This document shows, piece by piece, positions 46,787 to 58,008 of a DNA stretch of 64,000 bases. Each line of letters opens with the position of its first letter. The stretch's first letter is position 1. The translations under genes and the position numbers were made by a program. This stretch comes from Apoda limacodes (taxonomy: Eukaryota; Arthropoda; Insecta; Lepidoptera; Limacodidae), in contig OX291545.1 of assembly GCA_946406115.1 (NCBI GenBank), positions 9,376,001 through 9,440,000 of the forward strand, written 5' to 3'. The notes beneath the pieces are model-generated. The model saw nothing but the letters and a program-made list of their open reading frames with translations. It was not told where the DNA came from and did no database searches.

Positions 46787-46985
46787 TTACATAAGTAGTT
46801 CTTTTTCTGTGCTGCACTATCGCATTGGGTTATTATGCCTGTAATGGTAGTTGTGTGTGTGTGTGTAAATAAATAAATAAATAAATAAGTTGTTTCATTT
46901 ATTCATTGTTTATCGTTTGTTTGTTTTTTAACCTATTCGAAACTTTATCTATTTCCTAGCTCTCTTTTTAAATTAAAACAAAATC

Positions 46986-48149
46986 TGAAACATTTTATTC
47001 TGGTCTGTCTGGATAATAATTTTATTGTGGTAAACACAATACAACACACATAATAAATAAAATATTAATACTACAATATTAGCATGATAATTTTATGTGA
47101 ATAACTGAAGTATGTCAAAAATTCGGTTTTACGATTTTAATGCAGTGAAACAGTATTAAGTTTCTTTGTGAATTTTGTCATGAGAACTAAAACTCGCCAA
47201 AGTTTCAGGACAATTAGATAAATATTGTAGAAACAAACAAACACAATACATTTTTATATACTTATACATAAAGAAAAAAAAATTGAAATGTAGATAATGT
47301 ATGATAAAATGTATGATAAAATCTTAAACATAATAAATAATTCAAAATAAAAGCAACAAAAAGAAAAATATGTGTATACCCGGTTCACCAACTTTTTAAT
47401 TTCGGTAAAACCATCGATATGAAAAAACAATAGATATGGTAACATGACACTGTGGTTCGGAAACCGGCGTAGCCGTTGATAGCGGGGGTGGAGTAGGTGA
47501 AGTGGGGCAAGAAAGTCAGAATTTTAATTTCAATTTAAACCTTATGTTCATTACATAAGGCTTACACGTTGACACTAGTGACATCTTGTGATGAATAGCA
47601 GTACTTTAATTTTACATTAGACCCAGTGTTGTTCCTGTGGCGATATGAACAAAATTATCGATAGATTACTATGATGCTTGATGATCAAAAATATCTTTGG
47701 AAAATTCAAAGTCCTAACTAACTATCAACACATATATTATATTATCGGTAGTAAAATCATTCTGAATCTATAAAATCGTTAATTAAACTGACGATTTAAG
47801 GCTTTTTAAAAGTCTAATTTAATGAAATATACTTAAATTATAAATGAACCTAAATAATTTAATTCTAATTAGTTTGCAGTGGACATATAAAACAGCAAAT
47901 AATATTGTGATTTAGATAGTACATAGTTGGAATATAGATATACTTTACCTTACCTTACTTGTACCTTTATGCTTTAACTTAACTTTGTTTGAACACGCAT
48001 TACGTTAAAACAGCTAAATTAGTTCAAAATTTAAACTTTACCGTAAGCTTTCGTTTCATCGAATTTGATTCATGGTATGAAAATATATAGATGAACGCTA
48101 AAAGTTTTATCATAAAAATAAATATGAAAAATAATCTATACTTACTATA
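46986..48149. other. AT-rich DNA without recognised gene
   Basis: No domain-bearing frame was seen. The minus-strand frame 47254-47445 is hydrophobic and low in complexity. Confidence 0.4.
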
Positions 48150-48421
48150 CTATTATAAAATAAATGTAAAAGTTTGTTTGTTCTTCCTTTACAACGCCCG
48201 AGAGCATCATATAAACCTAAAATTTGGCCCAGAGACAGTATAAAATACCGAGAAGTCCAAAGTACCCGTAGAAATAACTATAACCAAATTACACGCGGAC
48301 GAATTATAGCTTCAGCTGTAGCTTGCTATTGCAAACTCTCTTTCTAAAAAAAGAAGTTTCCGTAGAAATTTAACACTGATAACCAAATTTAGTGCAGTCA
48401 GAGCAGCAGGCAAAAACTAGT
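48150..48421 (+). repeat. Helitron-like non-autonomous repeat copy
   Basis: It starts CTATTATAAAATAAATG and ends GCAGCAGGCAAAAACTAG-T, with inner ATAGCTTCAGCTGTAGCTTG and GATAACCAAATTTAG. The CTAG-T end fits Helitron termini. Parallel to 25915-26170 and inverted relative to 48667-48957. Confidence 0.65.
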
Positions 48422-48666
48422 TATAGGTTTTACTCCACATACACTACTCGTTGTATTATTTTCCAGACGTTAAGAAGTCTCGCAAAAGCATGCAAAAGTT
48501 AACAATCACATAACATAAAAGCGAAATAAACACATTATCCAAGTCCATCATCCTGTATATTAAATAAAACAACGAAACACTTCTATAAATCACAGGAAAG
48601 CTCACAGACAAATTCTCTAAAACTATATTTACTTTGACACAATATTATACAACAGTTTCTTACTGA

Positions 48667-48957
48667 CTAGATTTTGCCCAGCAGCTCCACCCGCCCTAAA
48701 TTAACTGGTTATCGGCGGGAAATTTTTACGGAAACTCCTTGATGGTACTATGAAAGTTTGCTATGTAAAGCTGTAGTTCGTACAAGTGGAATTTGTAAAA
48801 AGTGGGGACTTGTGAATTTTCCGTGATAAAAAAATAGCCTATTTTCTTTCTATTCCAGGACTAAACCTAAATGTGTGCCAAGTTTCATCCCGCTCCGTCC
48901 AGTGGTTGACGCGTGATTGAGTAACAAACATCCAAACTTTCGCATTTAAAATATTAT
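48667..48957 (-). repeat. Helitron-like non-autonomous repeat, inverted copy
   Basis: The plus strand starts CTAGATTTTGCCCAGCAGCTCC (inverted 3' end) and includes GGTTATCGGCGGGAA and CCAAGTTTCATCCCGCTCCG, ending CGCATTTAAAATATTATTCG. With the copy 240 bp to the left it makes a head-to-head arrangement of 3' ends. Confidence 0.7.
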
Positions 48958-48964
48958 TCGGATG

Positions 48965-50010
48965 AAAAGCAGTATTTTTAGATGTATTTTGCATTAAATA
49001 AGCGCGTTAAAATGTATAATTAAATCTTCATTTAACTGATTGTACCCACAGGTTGACAGAATTATTTAACTTTTTAAAAATAATTTAATAATTCGAACGC
49101 TATTGAAATTTTGAACGCAACCCTAAAACATTCCATTGACTACAAGCATCAATTCACTTCATTTCCACAGGTGTAAATTGATCACAACGGGTAAAAAACA
49201 TCGATATTTTTATCTCATGCGTACAACACTAAGCAAATTAAGCTATTTCGCTAAGCGATATAGATATTAGTTTAGCTACTCACGGATAGATGGCGCATCA
49301 GATATTTAATTTATTCTTTATGTCATTGTAATACGATTTAGGTTAGGTCAATAATTTTTCGAAATAAAGACTCCACAACAATTTCTACTCAAATAGAGGT
49401 GAGGTACTTTATTGTCTTCGATTTATTTTCGTTGTGAATTTATGAAACGATATCCTAATAATCTTGAAAAACAGTCACAGTTCAAGTGTAATTTATTCTT
49501 TTTATCACAAATAAAAAGAAAGGTTTAAAATTATGCCATGAAATTGAAAAAATAACACTTTTTATGAACAAGATTACAGTGATGACTAACATGATTTCGA
49601 TAAAAATAGTGCACCTCTATTAAAGTAATTTATTATAAATTAAAGTAAATCGGTTATTTATAAAAAAATAATACTAAAGTGTGTTAAGTTACGTCGCTGG
49701 AACTCTTTTTTACCTTTTTTTTATAGTTTTTACAACTTTTTACAGCACAATACGACATTATTGAAATAAAACAAGCAAAATATCTTTAGATGTTCACTCG
49801 CCGAGGGTGACCTTGTGTTTGTTGCGTCAAATCGATGCGCTACTCAACATAGTCTAAAAATTAGACTATGGGCGGCTAGCCTGCCGGTGCTTTTTGGACA
49901 TATCTATTGTTTTTTCATATCGATGGGTAAAACCAGTTTTGTGACCCTTTATGTTGATGATTTGAAAGGTAGTGCACCTCTTGCAACCCGCGCCCCTACA
50001 TCAGACACAT
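48965..50010. other. AT-rich DNA with a short palindrome
   Basis: CATAGTCTAA and TTAGACTATG at 49848-49870 are perfect 10-bp inverted arms around AAA. The frame at 49815-50012 has no known domain. No gene recognised. Confidence 0.45.
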
Positions 50011-50467
50011 AAAAAAAAAAAACAGCCAAGTGCGAGTCTAGCTTGCGCACCGAGGGTTCCGTGGAATCTTATTTGTTGTTGTATATTATTGAAAATATTT
50101 TTTATTATTTTATGTAAATAAAAATTTATGGTTTTAGCATTTTTTCCTTTATCTGTGCTATAAGAGTTATTTCGTACCAAATTTCAAAATTCTAAATTCA
50201 CAGGAAGTACCCTGTAGGTTTTGAATCCCTTGCAAGTTTTGAAAATTTGCGGAAATTTGCGGCAAAAACGGCTGTATCTTTTGATTGCGTTGGCTTAGAA
50301 GATTGATTTTTTCACAGCTCCTAGGAACAGTAGACCTGAGTGATTTGATATAAATTTTACTTCCACGCGTTCCTGAGAAAAAGGGTCTTGATAGACGGAC
50401 GGACGGACAACAAAGTGATCCTGTAAGAGTTCCGTTTTTTCCTTTTGAGGTACGGAACCCTAAAAAT
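50011..50467 (-). repeat. AGGGTTCCGTA dispersed repeat, compact complete minus copy
   Basis: The plus strand runs from an A-run and CAGCCAAGTGCGAGTCTAGC to TTTTGAGGTACGGAACCCT. The order matches 42366-44839 without its insertion or the 163-bp duplication, so it serves as an uninterrupted reference. Confidence 0.85.
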
Positions 50468-50549
50468 ATATATTCTTAAAAAATGCAAGTTCTTTTTTGT
50501 TTTGTTATGCTTAATCAAGTTAGTGTTGGAATTAAAACTAATTTAAGAT

Positions 50550-50640
50550 AATAACTTTCGCGGCGCCTTGCAGCGTCTTTCATACAAAATAATTTTCCAC
50601 TTATTTCGACACTTTCTAATTCCACAACCCAAGCCTTAAG
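50550..50640. repeat. TTAA-MITE left-end fragment
   Basis: CGCGGCGCCTTGCAGCGTCTTTCATACAAAATAATTTTCCACTTATTTCGACACTTTC follows the left terminal sequence of the copy at 52560. The rest is missing. Confidence 0.6.
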
Positions 50641-50762
50641 ATCATGTCTACAAAGTTTTACAGTTTTTGATTAGTATGTGTTAAAAAAAAGTTAGAAATT
50701 AAAAAAGTGTACTACGGCAAAGTTGAACAAAACGAAACGGGTAAGAAATACCCGGGGTAATC

Positions 50763-50850
50763 ATAGACTTTGAGTCCTATGGACTGTGCAATAACCTCAC
50801 AATATTCACCATCCTTTAGAAAGAGACAAAGCTAACATATAAGAAATATA
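50763..50850 (+). repeat. TCCTATGGACTG(C/T)GCAATA repeat, copy 2
   Basis: See the parallel copy at 32704-32800: same order of TCCTATGGACTG, GCAATA, and ACCATCC followed by AGAGA(C/T)AAAGC. Confidence 0.6.
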
Positions 50851-50929
50851 AAAAAATATAAAAATATATAAGAGACCTCAGATTCGATACGCCTTTGTCA
50901 CACTTTTGCGACCCTTTTTTAAGACGTCG

Positions 50930-51535
50930 GGCGCGGTCAGTACTCTGTGGGTGACAGCCTAGTGGCACATTTTTCTGAGCTCGTCAAATAGAAATTTTTC
51001 GTCCTGTCTGTTGTAGTGGCTCTGCGATCGTTATTATGGCACAATCATTGAAAGAACTGAGCAAAATTTTGCACTTCCTACATGAATCCTCTCGACAAGT
51101 GGGCCTTGGCATGCATTTGGATAAAACAAAAGTTATATTTAACCAACACGTCGTGCCAATGCAAGTATACGTCACCGGCACCTTCCTCGAAGTTGTCCAG
51201 GATTATGTGTACCTTAGACAGAAAATCCAACGAAGATGTTCCAAAATGAGAACATCCGGAGGAGAACTAAAGTCACCGACATAACTAAATAATAAATAGC
51301 AGAATTAGCAAGCTACAGTGATAGTAGGCTGATCACGTCTGTCGGAGGACCGATAGCCGATGGAGCAGACGTGTCCTAGAGTGGAGACTGCGTATGGAAA
51401 GGTGACGCGTGGGACGCCCTCCAGTCTGGTGAGGAATGCGGAAGGCAGAGGACCGGGAGAAATGGTGCGCCATAGAGGCTTATATCCAGCAGTGGACCAA
51501 TATAAGCTGATATGATGATAATGATGATGAACGCG
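50930..51535 (+). mobile_element. RTE-type LINE remnant
   Basis: At 51036-51284, IMAQSLKELSKILHFL...VGLGMHLDKTKVIFN and VVQDYVYLRQKIQ follow the region just after the RT catalytic motif in RTE elements (the usual F-A-D-D-I-V just upstream is decayed). At 51318-51510 a second frame reads DHVCRRTDSRWSRRVLEW and ends near QQWTNIS, the RTE C-terminus. It is followed by a TGATGATAATGATGATGA tail. The piece between them is deleted. Confidence 0.8.
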
Positions 51536-51544
51536 CAGATTTGT

Positions 51545-52555
51545 AGCACGCAGACGCGTAGGGCTGAATCGGACCAAGTTTTCCTGTCCCCACCCTTGGA
51601 CAGAGTGGTCTCGATTTTAGACACAAGTTTTCCGCGCTTTTCCTCCACATCGGAACAAGGGATTTTTGCACAGCCCGTGTAATAAGCGTCTCTAGTATTG
51701 TCATAGCATAGCAATGTATGTTGTTGGTAGAAAATAGAAATCAAAATTGAAGTCAGCAACTTTTTTTTGTAATTCATTTGTTCCTAAATAATACTTTTTA
51801 CCCTTCGTGTACATATTACTACCCTACATCGTTTAAAATAGCACCATTTGTAACCGAATATTTTGCCATTTTAGCCGCGCGCCTACTATAGAGGGAGACT
51901 ATGCTGCCTTGCCTTGATATTATAATTTTCTTAATGATGAAAATTATAACATAACACTTAAGCAAGCCAAACCGAAAGAAAGAAGAAGAAATACAGAAAT
52001 AGAAAGCCAATTTTTTTTATATGTAATGATTCTTGAATGTAAAATACAAAGAATGAATTTTTTGCCGAGTTTACATTTCAGAACTGGCAACCCTTTTTGT
52101 GCTGTTCATGTTTGACGGGAATTCGTCGATAATCGTAATAGTATAAAATTGTCAAAGCTACACACGACGTTGCTTAACTTACCTTTTTTTAGCTTATCGT
52201 TTAAAATAGACGAAAGCCATGTCATGAGTTCCTCATTTTTAACGTTAAAATAAATATTTTTGCTTTCGTTTGTAAATTCATCAAATCACGTTACACTGTA
52301 ATCTTTTCTGATGTAAGTGTCTTTAAGTAAGATTCCACACACGGACGTATCGCGTGACTATTTGTACTTTATTACAATATGTTTATAAGATAAAAAAAGG
52401 CAAATAAACTCTGTATTGTTTCTATGCCAGTTATTGAACGCATTACGAAATTATTAAGATAATTATCTGGTACGACTGCCGACATTGTAACGAGTCAATT
52501 CATCGTAATTACAACTTATCTAAAATATTAGTTATAAAACATCTTGTACCGGCTG
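51545..52555. other. AT-rich DNA without recognised gene
   Basis: Minus-strand open frames around 51376-52010 overlap the RTE remnant or are low-complexity. No domain or repeat boundary could be assigned. Confidence 0.4.
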
Positions 52556-52559
52556 ATAT

Positions 52560-52946
52560 TTAAGAGAATATGATTCGGAGCGCCTCTCAGCGTGCTTCAT
52601 ACAAATGAATTTTTCACCTATTTTTGACACTTCCAGATAAAACACCACGAAATTTGGAAGAAATGTTCTAGTAATAAATACCTAGGTCTGCAGTGTTTCA
52701 GTTTTCTGTTAAATTTTATGATTGAGAAGTTAAACAGGATTCTAGTTTTTCATACCAATGGTTTAAAAAAAGATTTCTAGTTAATAAAAAAAATTTAAAA
52801 GATTTTGGAAAACCACAGACAGGTATTTGGCTCGGGATTATGACTAAGAAATAACAGTGATTGATCAGTAAATAAATGTCAATAACAAATGAGAAATTCG
52901 TTTGTCTGAAACCCGCTGTGAGGCGCCGAGAACCATATACTCTTAA
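52560..52946. mobile_element. TTAA-flanked MITE, complete copy
   Basis: TTAA at 52560-52563 and 52943-52946 flank a 379-bp element. The left end reads GAGAATATGATTCGGAGCGC and the right end in reverse complement GAGTATATGGTTCTCGGCGC. The inversion extends inward through GCTTCATACAAATGAATTT against GTTTCAGACAAACGAATTT. Same family as 34414-34806. Confidence 0.85.
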
Positions 52947-53009
52947 GATAGGTTATGCTATATTAGAATAATTTAATGCATGTTACATAATACGCTAACA
53001 TAATAGCTT

Positions 53010-54395
53010 TAATTGCATCAAAATTACGTAGTGCCGAAGTACTTATTATTATTTTTTGTTTGTTGTTATTACTTTCAGTGCATCAAAATTAGGTACTGTC
53101 GTAGTACGTACTTCTGTGCTTTGTTATGATAAAATATTATTACCTTGCAAATCCGCTAAAAACAATTCAGTAGCAACTCACGTGCAGAAGTACACCATCC
53201 ACATGTAGGAGTGCACCTCCCACCCTCCCTCCTTATGTGGATTATATTACTTACATATATTACTTTAAATGCATCAGAATTACGTAGTTTGGTAGTACCT
53301 TAAACTGTTTTCTGTTTGTTGTTATTACTTTGAATGCATCATATTACTAGTTTTGGAGTAGGAACCTGAAACTGTTCTTTTTTTTTGGTATTATTTTGCA
53401 TGCATTATAATTACATAGTTTCGTAGTAGGTACCTAAAACTGTTCTTTGTTTGTTGTTATTACTTTAAATGCATCATAATTACGTAGTTTCGTAGTACCT
53501 AAAACTGTTTTATGTTTGTTGTTATTACTTATATTACATGGTAATTACGTAGTTTTATAGCAACTACTACTGTTCATTGTTTGTTGTTATTACTTTGAAT
53601 GCATCATAATTACGTAGTTTCGTAGTACCTAAAACTCTTTTTATATTCTTTTTTTTTTTTTTTCAAAGATTTATACAAATTATCTTTCATTCCGAGGTTA
53701 AATCCCTATTTGAAAGGTCTAGAGCAATATGTACAAAATGGATAAGTACTCGCGAACCGAGGGTTCTGTTTCACTCCAAAATGAAGATCTTGATGAGATC
53801 TATTATTTCTCGAAAGAAACACCTAGTCTAAGATCAGTAGTTTCGGAGATATTGCCCTTTTTAGTTTAACAGCTGTCATTTGAAATGAACTCCTGTATAA
53901 GATATATATTGGGGAGTCCCGATGAGGAATTTCACAATCCACTATGGGCAAAAATTACTGTAACGAAGGTTATTGTTACAATATTACACAAAAGTGCAAG
54001 AACCAACAAAAGTAACCAACACATGGTCTTCATCTCAAAATTACCGTGTTGTTATTACTTATATTACATGATAATGACGTAGTTTCGTAGTACCTAAAAC
54101 TGTTTTTATGTTTGTTGTTATTACTTATATTACATGATTATTACGTAGTTTCATAGCACCTACTACTGTTCATTATTTGTTGTTATTACTTTGAATGCAT
54201 CATAATTACGTAGTTTCGTATTACCTAAAACTGTTTTTATGTTTGTTGTTATTACTTATATTACATGATAATTACGTAGTTTCACAGCACCTACTACTGT
54301 TCATTGTTTGTTGTTATTACTTTGAATGCATCATAATTACGTAGTTTCGCAGTACCTACTACTGTTCTTTGTTTGTTGTTATTACTTTGTTTTAA
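53010..54395. repeat. ~66-bp minisatellite with alternating A and B units
   Basis: About a dozen units share ATTACGTAGTTTCGTAG and TTTGTTGTTATTAC. A units carry GAATGCATCATAATTACG and CCTAAAACTGTTTT. B units carry TATTACATGATAATTACG and CCTACTACTGTTCATTG. A and B alternate over much of 53.4-54.4 kb. An unrelated ~400-bp piece interrupts the array at about 53640-54047. The leftmost units are more diverged. Confidence 0.85.
53640..54047. other. insertion inside the minisatellite
   Basis: It begins with a 15- to 17-base T-run (after TATATTC) and holds GAACCGAGGGTTCTGTT, resembling the end of the AGGGTTCCGTA family. It also holds AAGATCTTGATGAGATCTATTATTTCT, the reverse complement of the core of the repeats at 60.86-61.1 kb. 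The array resumes mid-unit (TTGTTATTAC) on the right. The insert is probably a mobile-element fragment. Confidence 0.6.
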
Positions 54396-54399
54396 AACT

Positions 54400-57155
54400 T
54401 TTTGTGTCAAACAAGTTTACAAACGTCCCGCGTGATGTTAAGATTCTGTATAAGTATATAAGATATTGTCATGTTTGTCGGTCTAGATCTCAGTTTGGAT
54501 AAGGGCCCTTTATCATTTAGCAGAAATGCCAACTACAACTAACATATATTATTTAGAAACTAAATAAAACCTTCTAAAAATAGCTTATGACTAGTTTTAT
54601 ATTTGCAACATTTGGATTTTAGAAGTTCGTTTTCTACAATGAGAAAATTGAGGATATCTAATGGCAGCGCTAGCTAGCTGCTATATAATGGGGCCTTAGG
54701 AGTTTAATATTTTGACACAGGCAACTTTAGCGTCAAAACGGGATTATTGATATTTTGTTCTCGATACAGTTTTTCATAACACGAAAATTTCGAACGGATG
54801 GACGGCCATTAAAAGATTTCCGTTTATGCCATTAGTTACGCAACCCTTAAATAAGTCAGAATTCGTAATAGATAACTTTTAGCTAGAATTATCCAAAGTA
54901 AGATAGGTATTTGAAGGCGTATACACTATGCTCCATAACGGTATATTCTTTGTGTTGGGATGCAATTTTGCCTTGTGTGTTATTAGAACCCTGTACCATA
55001 TTGTTTTTTATTATTTACTATTTTTGAGTACTAAGTAACCGTAACAGTTCTAGTCCATTATAAGATACTAATTAATTCATAAGTTTCAACCACATAGTGT
55101 TGCCACACTATAAAAACCGAAAATATCCGTACGATAACCGGCCTTCTATCTATCACTTTATACACAACCAAACGATACTTTGACATTTGTGACGTATGAA
55201 GGGGCTCGAGGCTTATGACGATGTCCGTTAACACGATCTCAAAAACCACAGCTTTAGTTGTTTTAAGTTTGTTTTTACCGTATTAAATCAAGTGGACAAA
55301 GTGTTTAATCAAAATATGACATTGACAGCTGACATACAAACTAGGAAAAAAACATTGTTTAAGTTGGATGAACCGTGGTTGTGACGTCACCCTGGGTAAA
55401 TTTTGAACGGGTTAGTGTCAGAACACCAACACTGCTGTCTTAATCCGAACGAACCCTTGAAGATTTTCAGGAAAATTTATTTTTACTAAGTGATAACGTC
55501 GTTCTACGTAATGTTGTGAACCTACTTTCTACCTATCAGATAATGTGTGTTGATAAAAACATATCAGTATGATTACCCTTCATCGTCTAGTCGCAGGTAG
55601 AAACATATTCATTGTTGAACCACACTTAAACAACACTATAATGATGAACGTAGTATTCTTTCTTATAGGGAAATCAATATTATATGATTCCAATATAAAA
55701 ACCTAAACCGTAAACCCATTGATTAATTAGCAAGAAATACATAACGCAAACACAATGCAGGCACAAGTCACAGACACAGATGCCTTTTGTTCTAATGACA
55801 TAAATCTGTGTGTTTGGCTCATCTCTATACGATTAGTGACGTTCAGTTCTTTAATCAGTTGATCAAATATGACCTTTATTAATGTGAAAGTTTGAAAATG
55901 TTTCGATGTTTAGTCACACTAATATAAGCGGCTGAACATAGTTGGATGAAATTTGACACATGTATAGAGAAAAGCTGGATCAAGAGTTGTACCAAAGTGT
56001 ATCTGCAAAGCATTCTTTGTGTTCAAAAGATTATGATTTATGTTTTAATGAAGCTATATTAAACTTAAATTTAAATATTATGTAAAGATAATATTTTCAA
56101 AACTTAATAATTGTTTTAATATACATACTAGCTGACGTTCGCAACTTCGTCTGCGCCACATTTATTAAATAATAAACTAATCTTAATCTTATAAGTTTTT
56201 AATTTCTACATCTTTTTTATAGCCGCGCTCAACCAGATGCATATTATATGAATTTTCTATGAAGTAATATTATATATTATTATTAATATATAAATATAAA
56301 TAATATTAAATGGAATAGTGATTTACTTTTTGGCAAAATAATAGTCAAAAAATAATATATGTAGTAGCGCATGAATAAGAATTAATCAAATGGTATATTG
56401 CAATAATTATTGGGAACTGATACAGGACGTTTAAGGTAATATTTCTTGAGATTAGCAATAAGTTTAAAAAAACTATAATTATGAAGTCCGGAATCCCAAA
56501 CTAGTCAAACAATCATTAAATTGATGTTTTGCAACAGTATATATTAACAAAAAACGGGACGCAATAGCAATAATAATCATAAAATGGAAAGGACAAATTT
56601 AATCTAAATTACATAATCAAGGTTACTAACATACTTACTTGAATAAGGATTAATAATGAATAGGAGATAACAGCTTTGCAAATCGCGTAGTATTTTTAAT
56701 TAATAATTTAAGTTTAAAAATAGTTATTGTGAGTCTACCTAAAGACATAAATAATTGCTATAACGGTCTTTTCATGGAACCTAATTGACGAACATAAATT
56801 ATTATTATGTTAGTATCTTATTTATAATTTTTATGAATAAAGTTTTTTAGTAGTTTTGGGCAGAGAACATTAAATTTTCACATTAAAATAAAAAAATAGT
56901 AAAATTAGATAAAACAAATGGGGATACATTATCGTATAAAAGAACCACAATGCTAAACTCAAAACGTTACAAAAAAAATAAAAGAATCAATGCGTTACAT
57001 AAAATAAAATAAATAAACGAATAATAATAAACGTGTTGTATCAAAGCAGAAGACACCAATGCGATAAATCAAAACGAAATAAATCAAAGACTTTCACTCT
57101 TGTTATTAAAACAAAAGCAAAAGAAAGTTAAGTCAAAATTAAAGACAACTACGCG
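54400..57155. other. AT-rich DNA without recognised gene
   Basis: No domain-bearing frame. ACTAGCTGACGTTCGCAACTTCGTCTGCG at 56128-56156 is the inverted CTAGT-type terminus of a Helitron- or RTE-like repeat whose body is decayed. AT-rich text near 57000-57150 has repeated ATCAAAAC(A/G)AA phrases. Confidence 0.4.
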
Positions 57156-58008
57156 TTCAATCAAAACAAATGACATCGCACCTTTGCGGAAAGACTGTGA
57201 TATCATGAAATAAATGATTTTTCAGGCGACGACTTTTAGACTTTTGAACTACAGTAACTTTTAAGACATTGAAGTTGACGATTATATTTCTATAAAACAA
57301 ATATTTTTCAAGTAATAAGCTGGTGTTATATATGATTATTTCATATATCAACCACTTTAAACTACATAATATTATCGTTTGAAAAAAAAAGGATCATATA
57401 TCACGTTGTTTTTGCAAAATGGAGATATTTCATGTGTGTTATCTTACGATGTCACGTTGTAGATGATAATATTTTTAGAATTTTATTGAGTTATTTTAAT
57501 GAAACACCTTTTAAAATTTGGAAGTTTTAATAAAGTTTTAAAAAAAACAATTACAACAAATTTTTAGTGTCTAGAAAGGCACAAACATAGTCCTAAAGTG
57601 TAATATAATATCTCACAAGATCAAAGGTTGACAGGCTTTAAAAGGAAATTAAATGAAAAATAGCTCAAAAACAGAAAAGTATTTACTTTTTAATTAAAAA
57701 AAATAACCAAAAATGTTCCCAACACAAACCACTAAATATCCAGTAAACATTGCCTTAAAGACAGTTACTTCCTGCTAGAAGATGTCAATTAAATTTAGGA
57801 AAATCAAATAATATAACTATGGATGGAATAGGTCACCAGTCTTCAAAGGTTTAGAAAATCTTTTACGTAACTATTAATTACCAAGCATCAAACACAGCCA
57901 GCGATAAAATACTTTTAATTGATTATCAGTCTTAAGTCATAACGAGGTAGGTGAATTAAAAAAAAGATCAATTAAAATGAACACCAACACTTGAGTTGTG
58001 AAGCAAGA

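Larger units (their letters stand above)
44928..46887 (+). mobile_element. internally deleted non-LTR retrotransposon (PHD-type ORF1 plus RT)
   Basis: A gag-like ORF1 with a zinc finger (44960-45199), a second ORF1 piece (45270-45545), an RT region (45644-46786) and a 3' end of TGTGTGTGTGTG then (AAAT)n at 46867-46887 keep the order of a jockey/CR1-type LINE. The whole endonuclease and the start of RT are missing between 45545 and 45660. It splits copy 2 of a duplicated host segment, which defines its limits closely. Confidence 0.85.
42301..46985 (+). repeat. duplicated ~150-bp host segment, each copy split by a different insertion
   Basis: Copy 1 is 42301-42365 plus 44841-44897, split by the AGGGTTCCGTA-type element. 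Copy 2 is 44902-44927 plus 46888-46985, split by a LINE. Shared text includes GTTTGTTTCACTATTATATG, GTTTCATTTATTCATTG and TTAACCTATTCGAAACTTTA. The copies differ by only a few bases. Confidence 0.85.

Noticed and set aside
48150..48957. A single large palindromic foldback element
   Set aside because: The two halves are separate copies of one family with diverged bodies and 240 bp of unrelated DNA between them.
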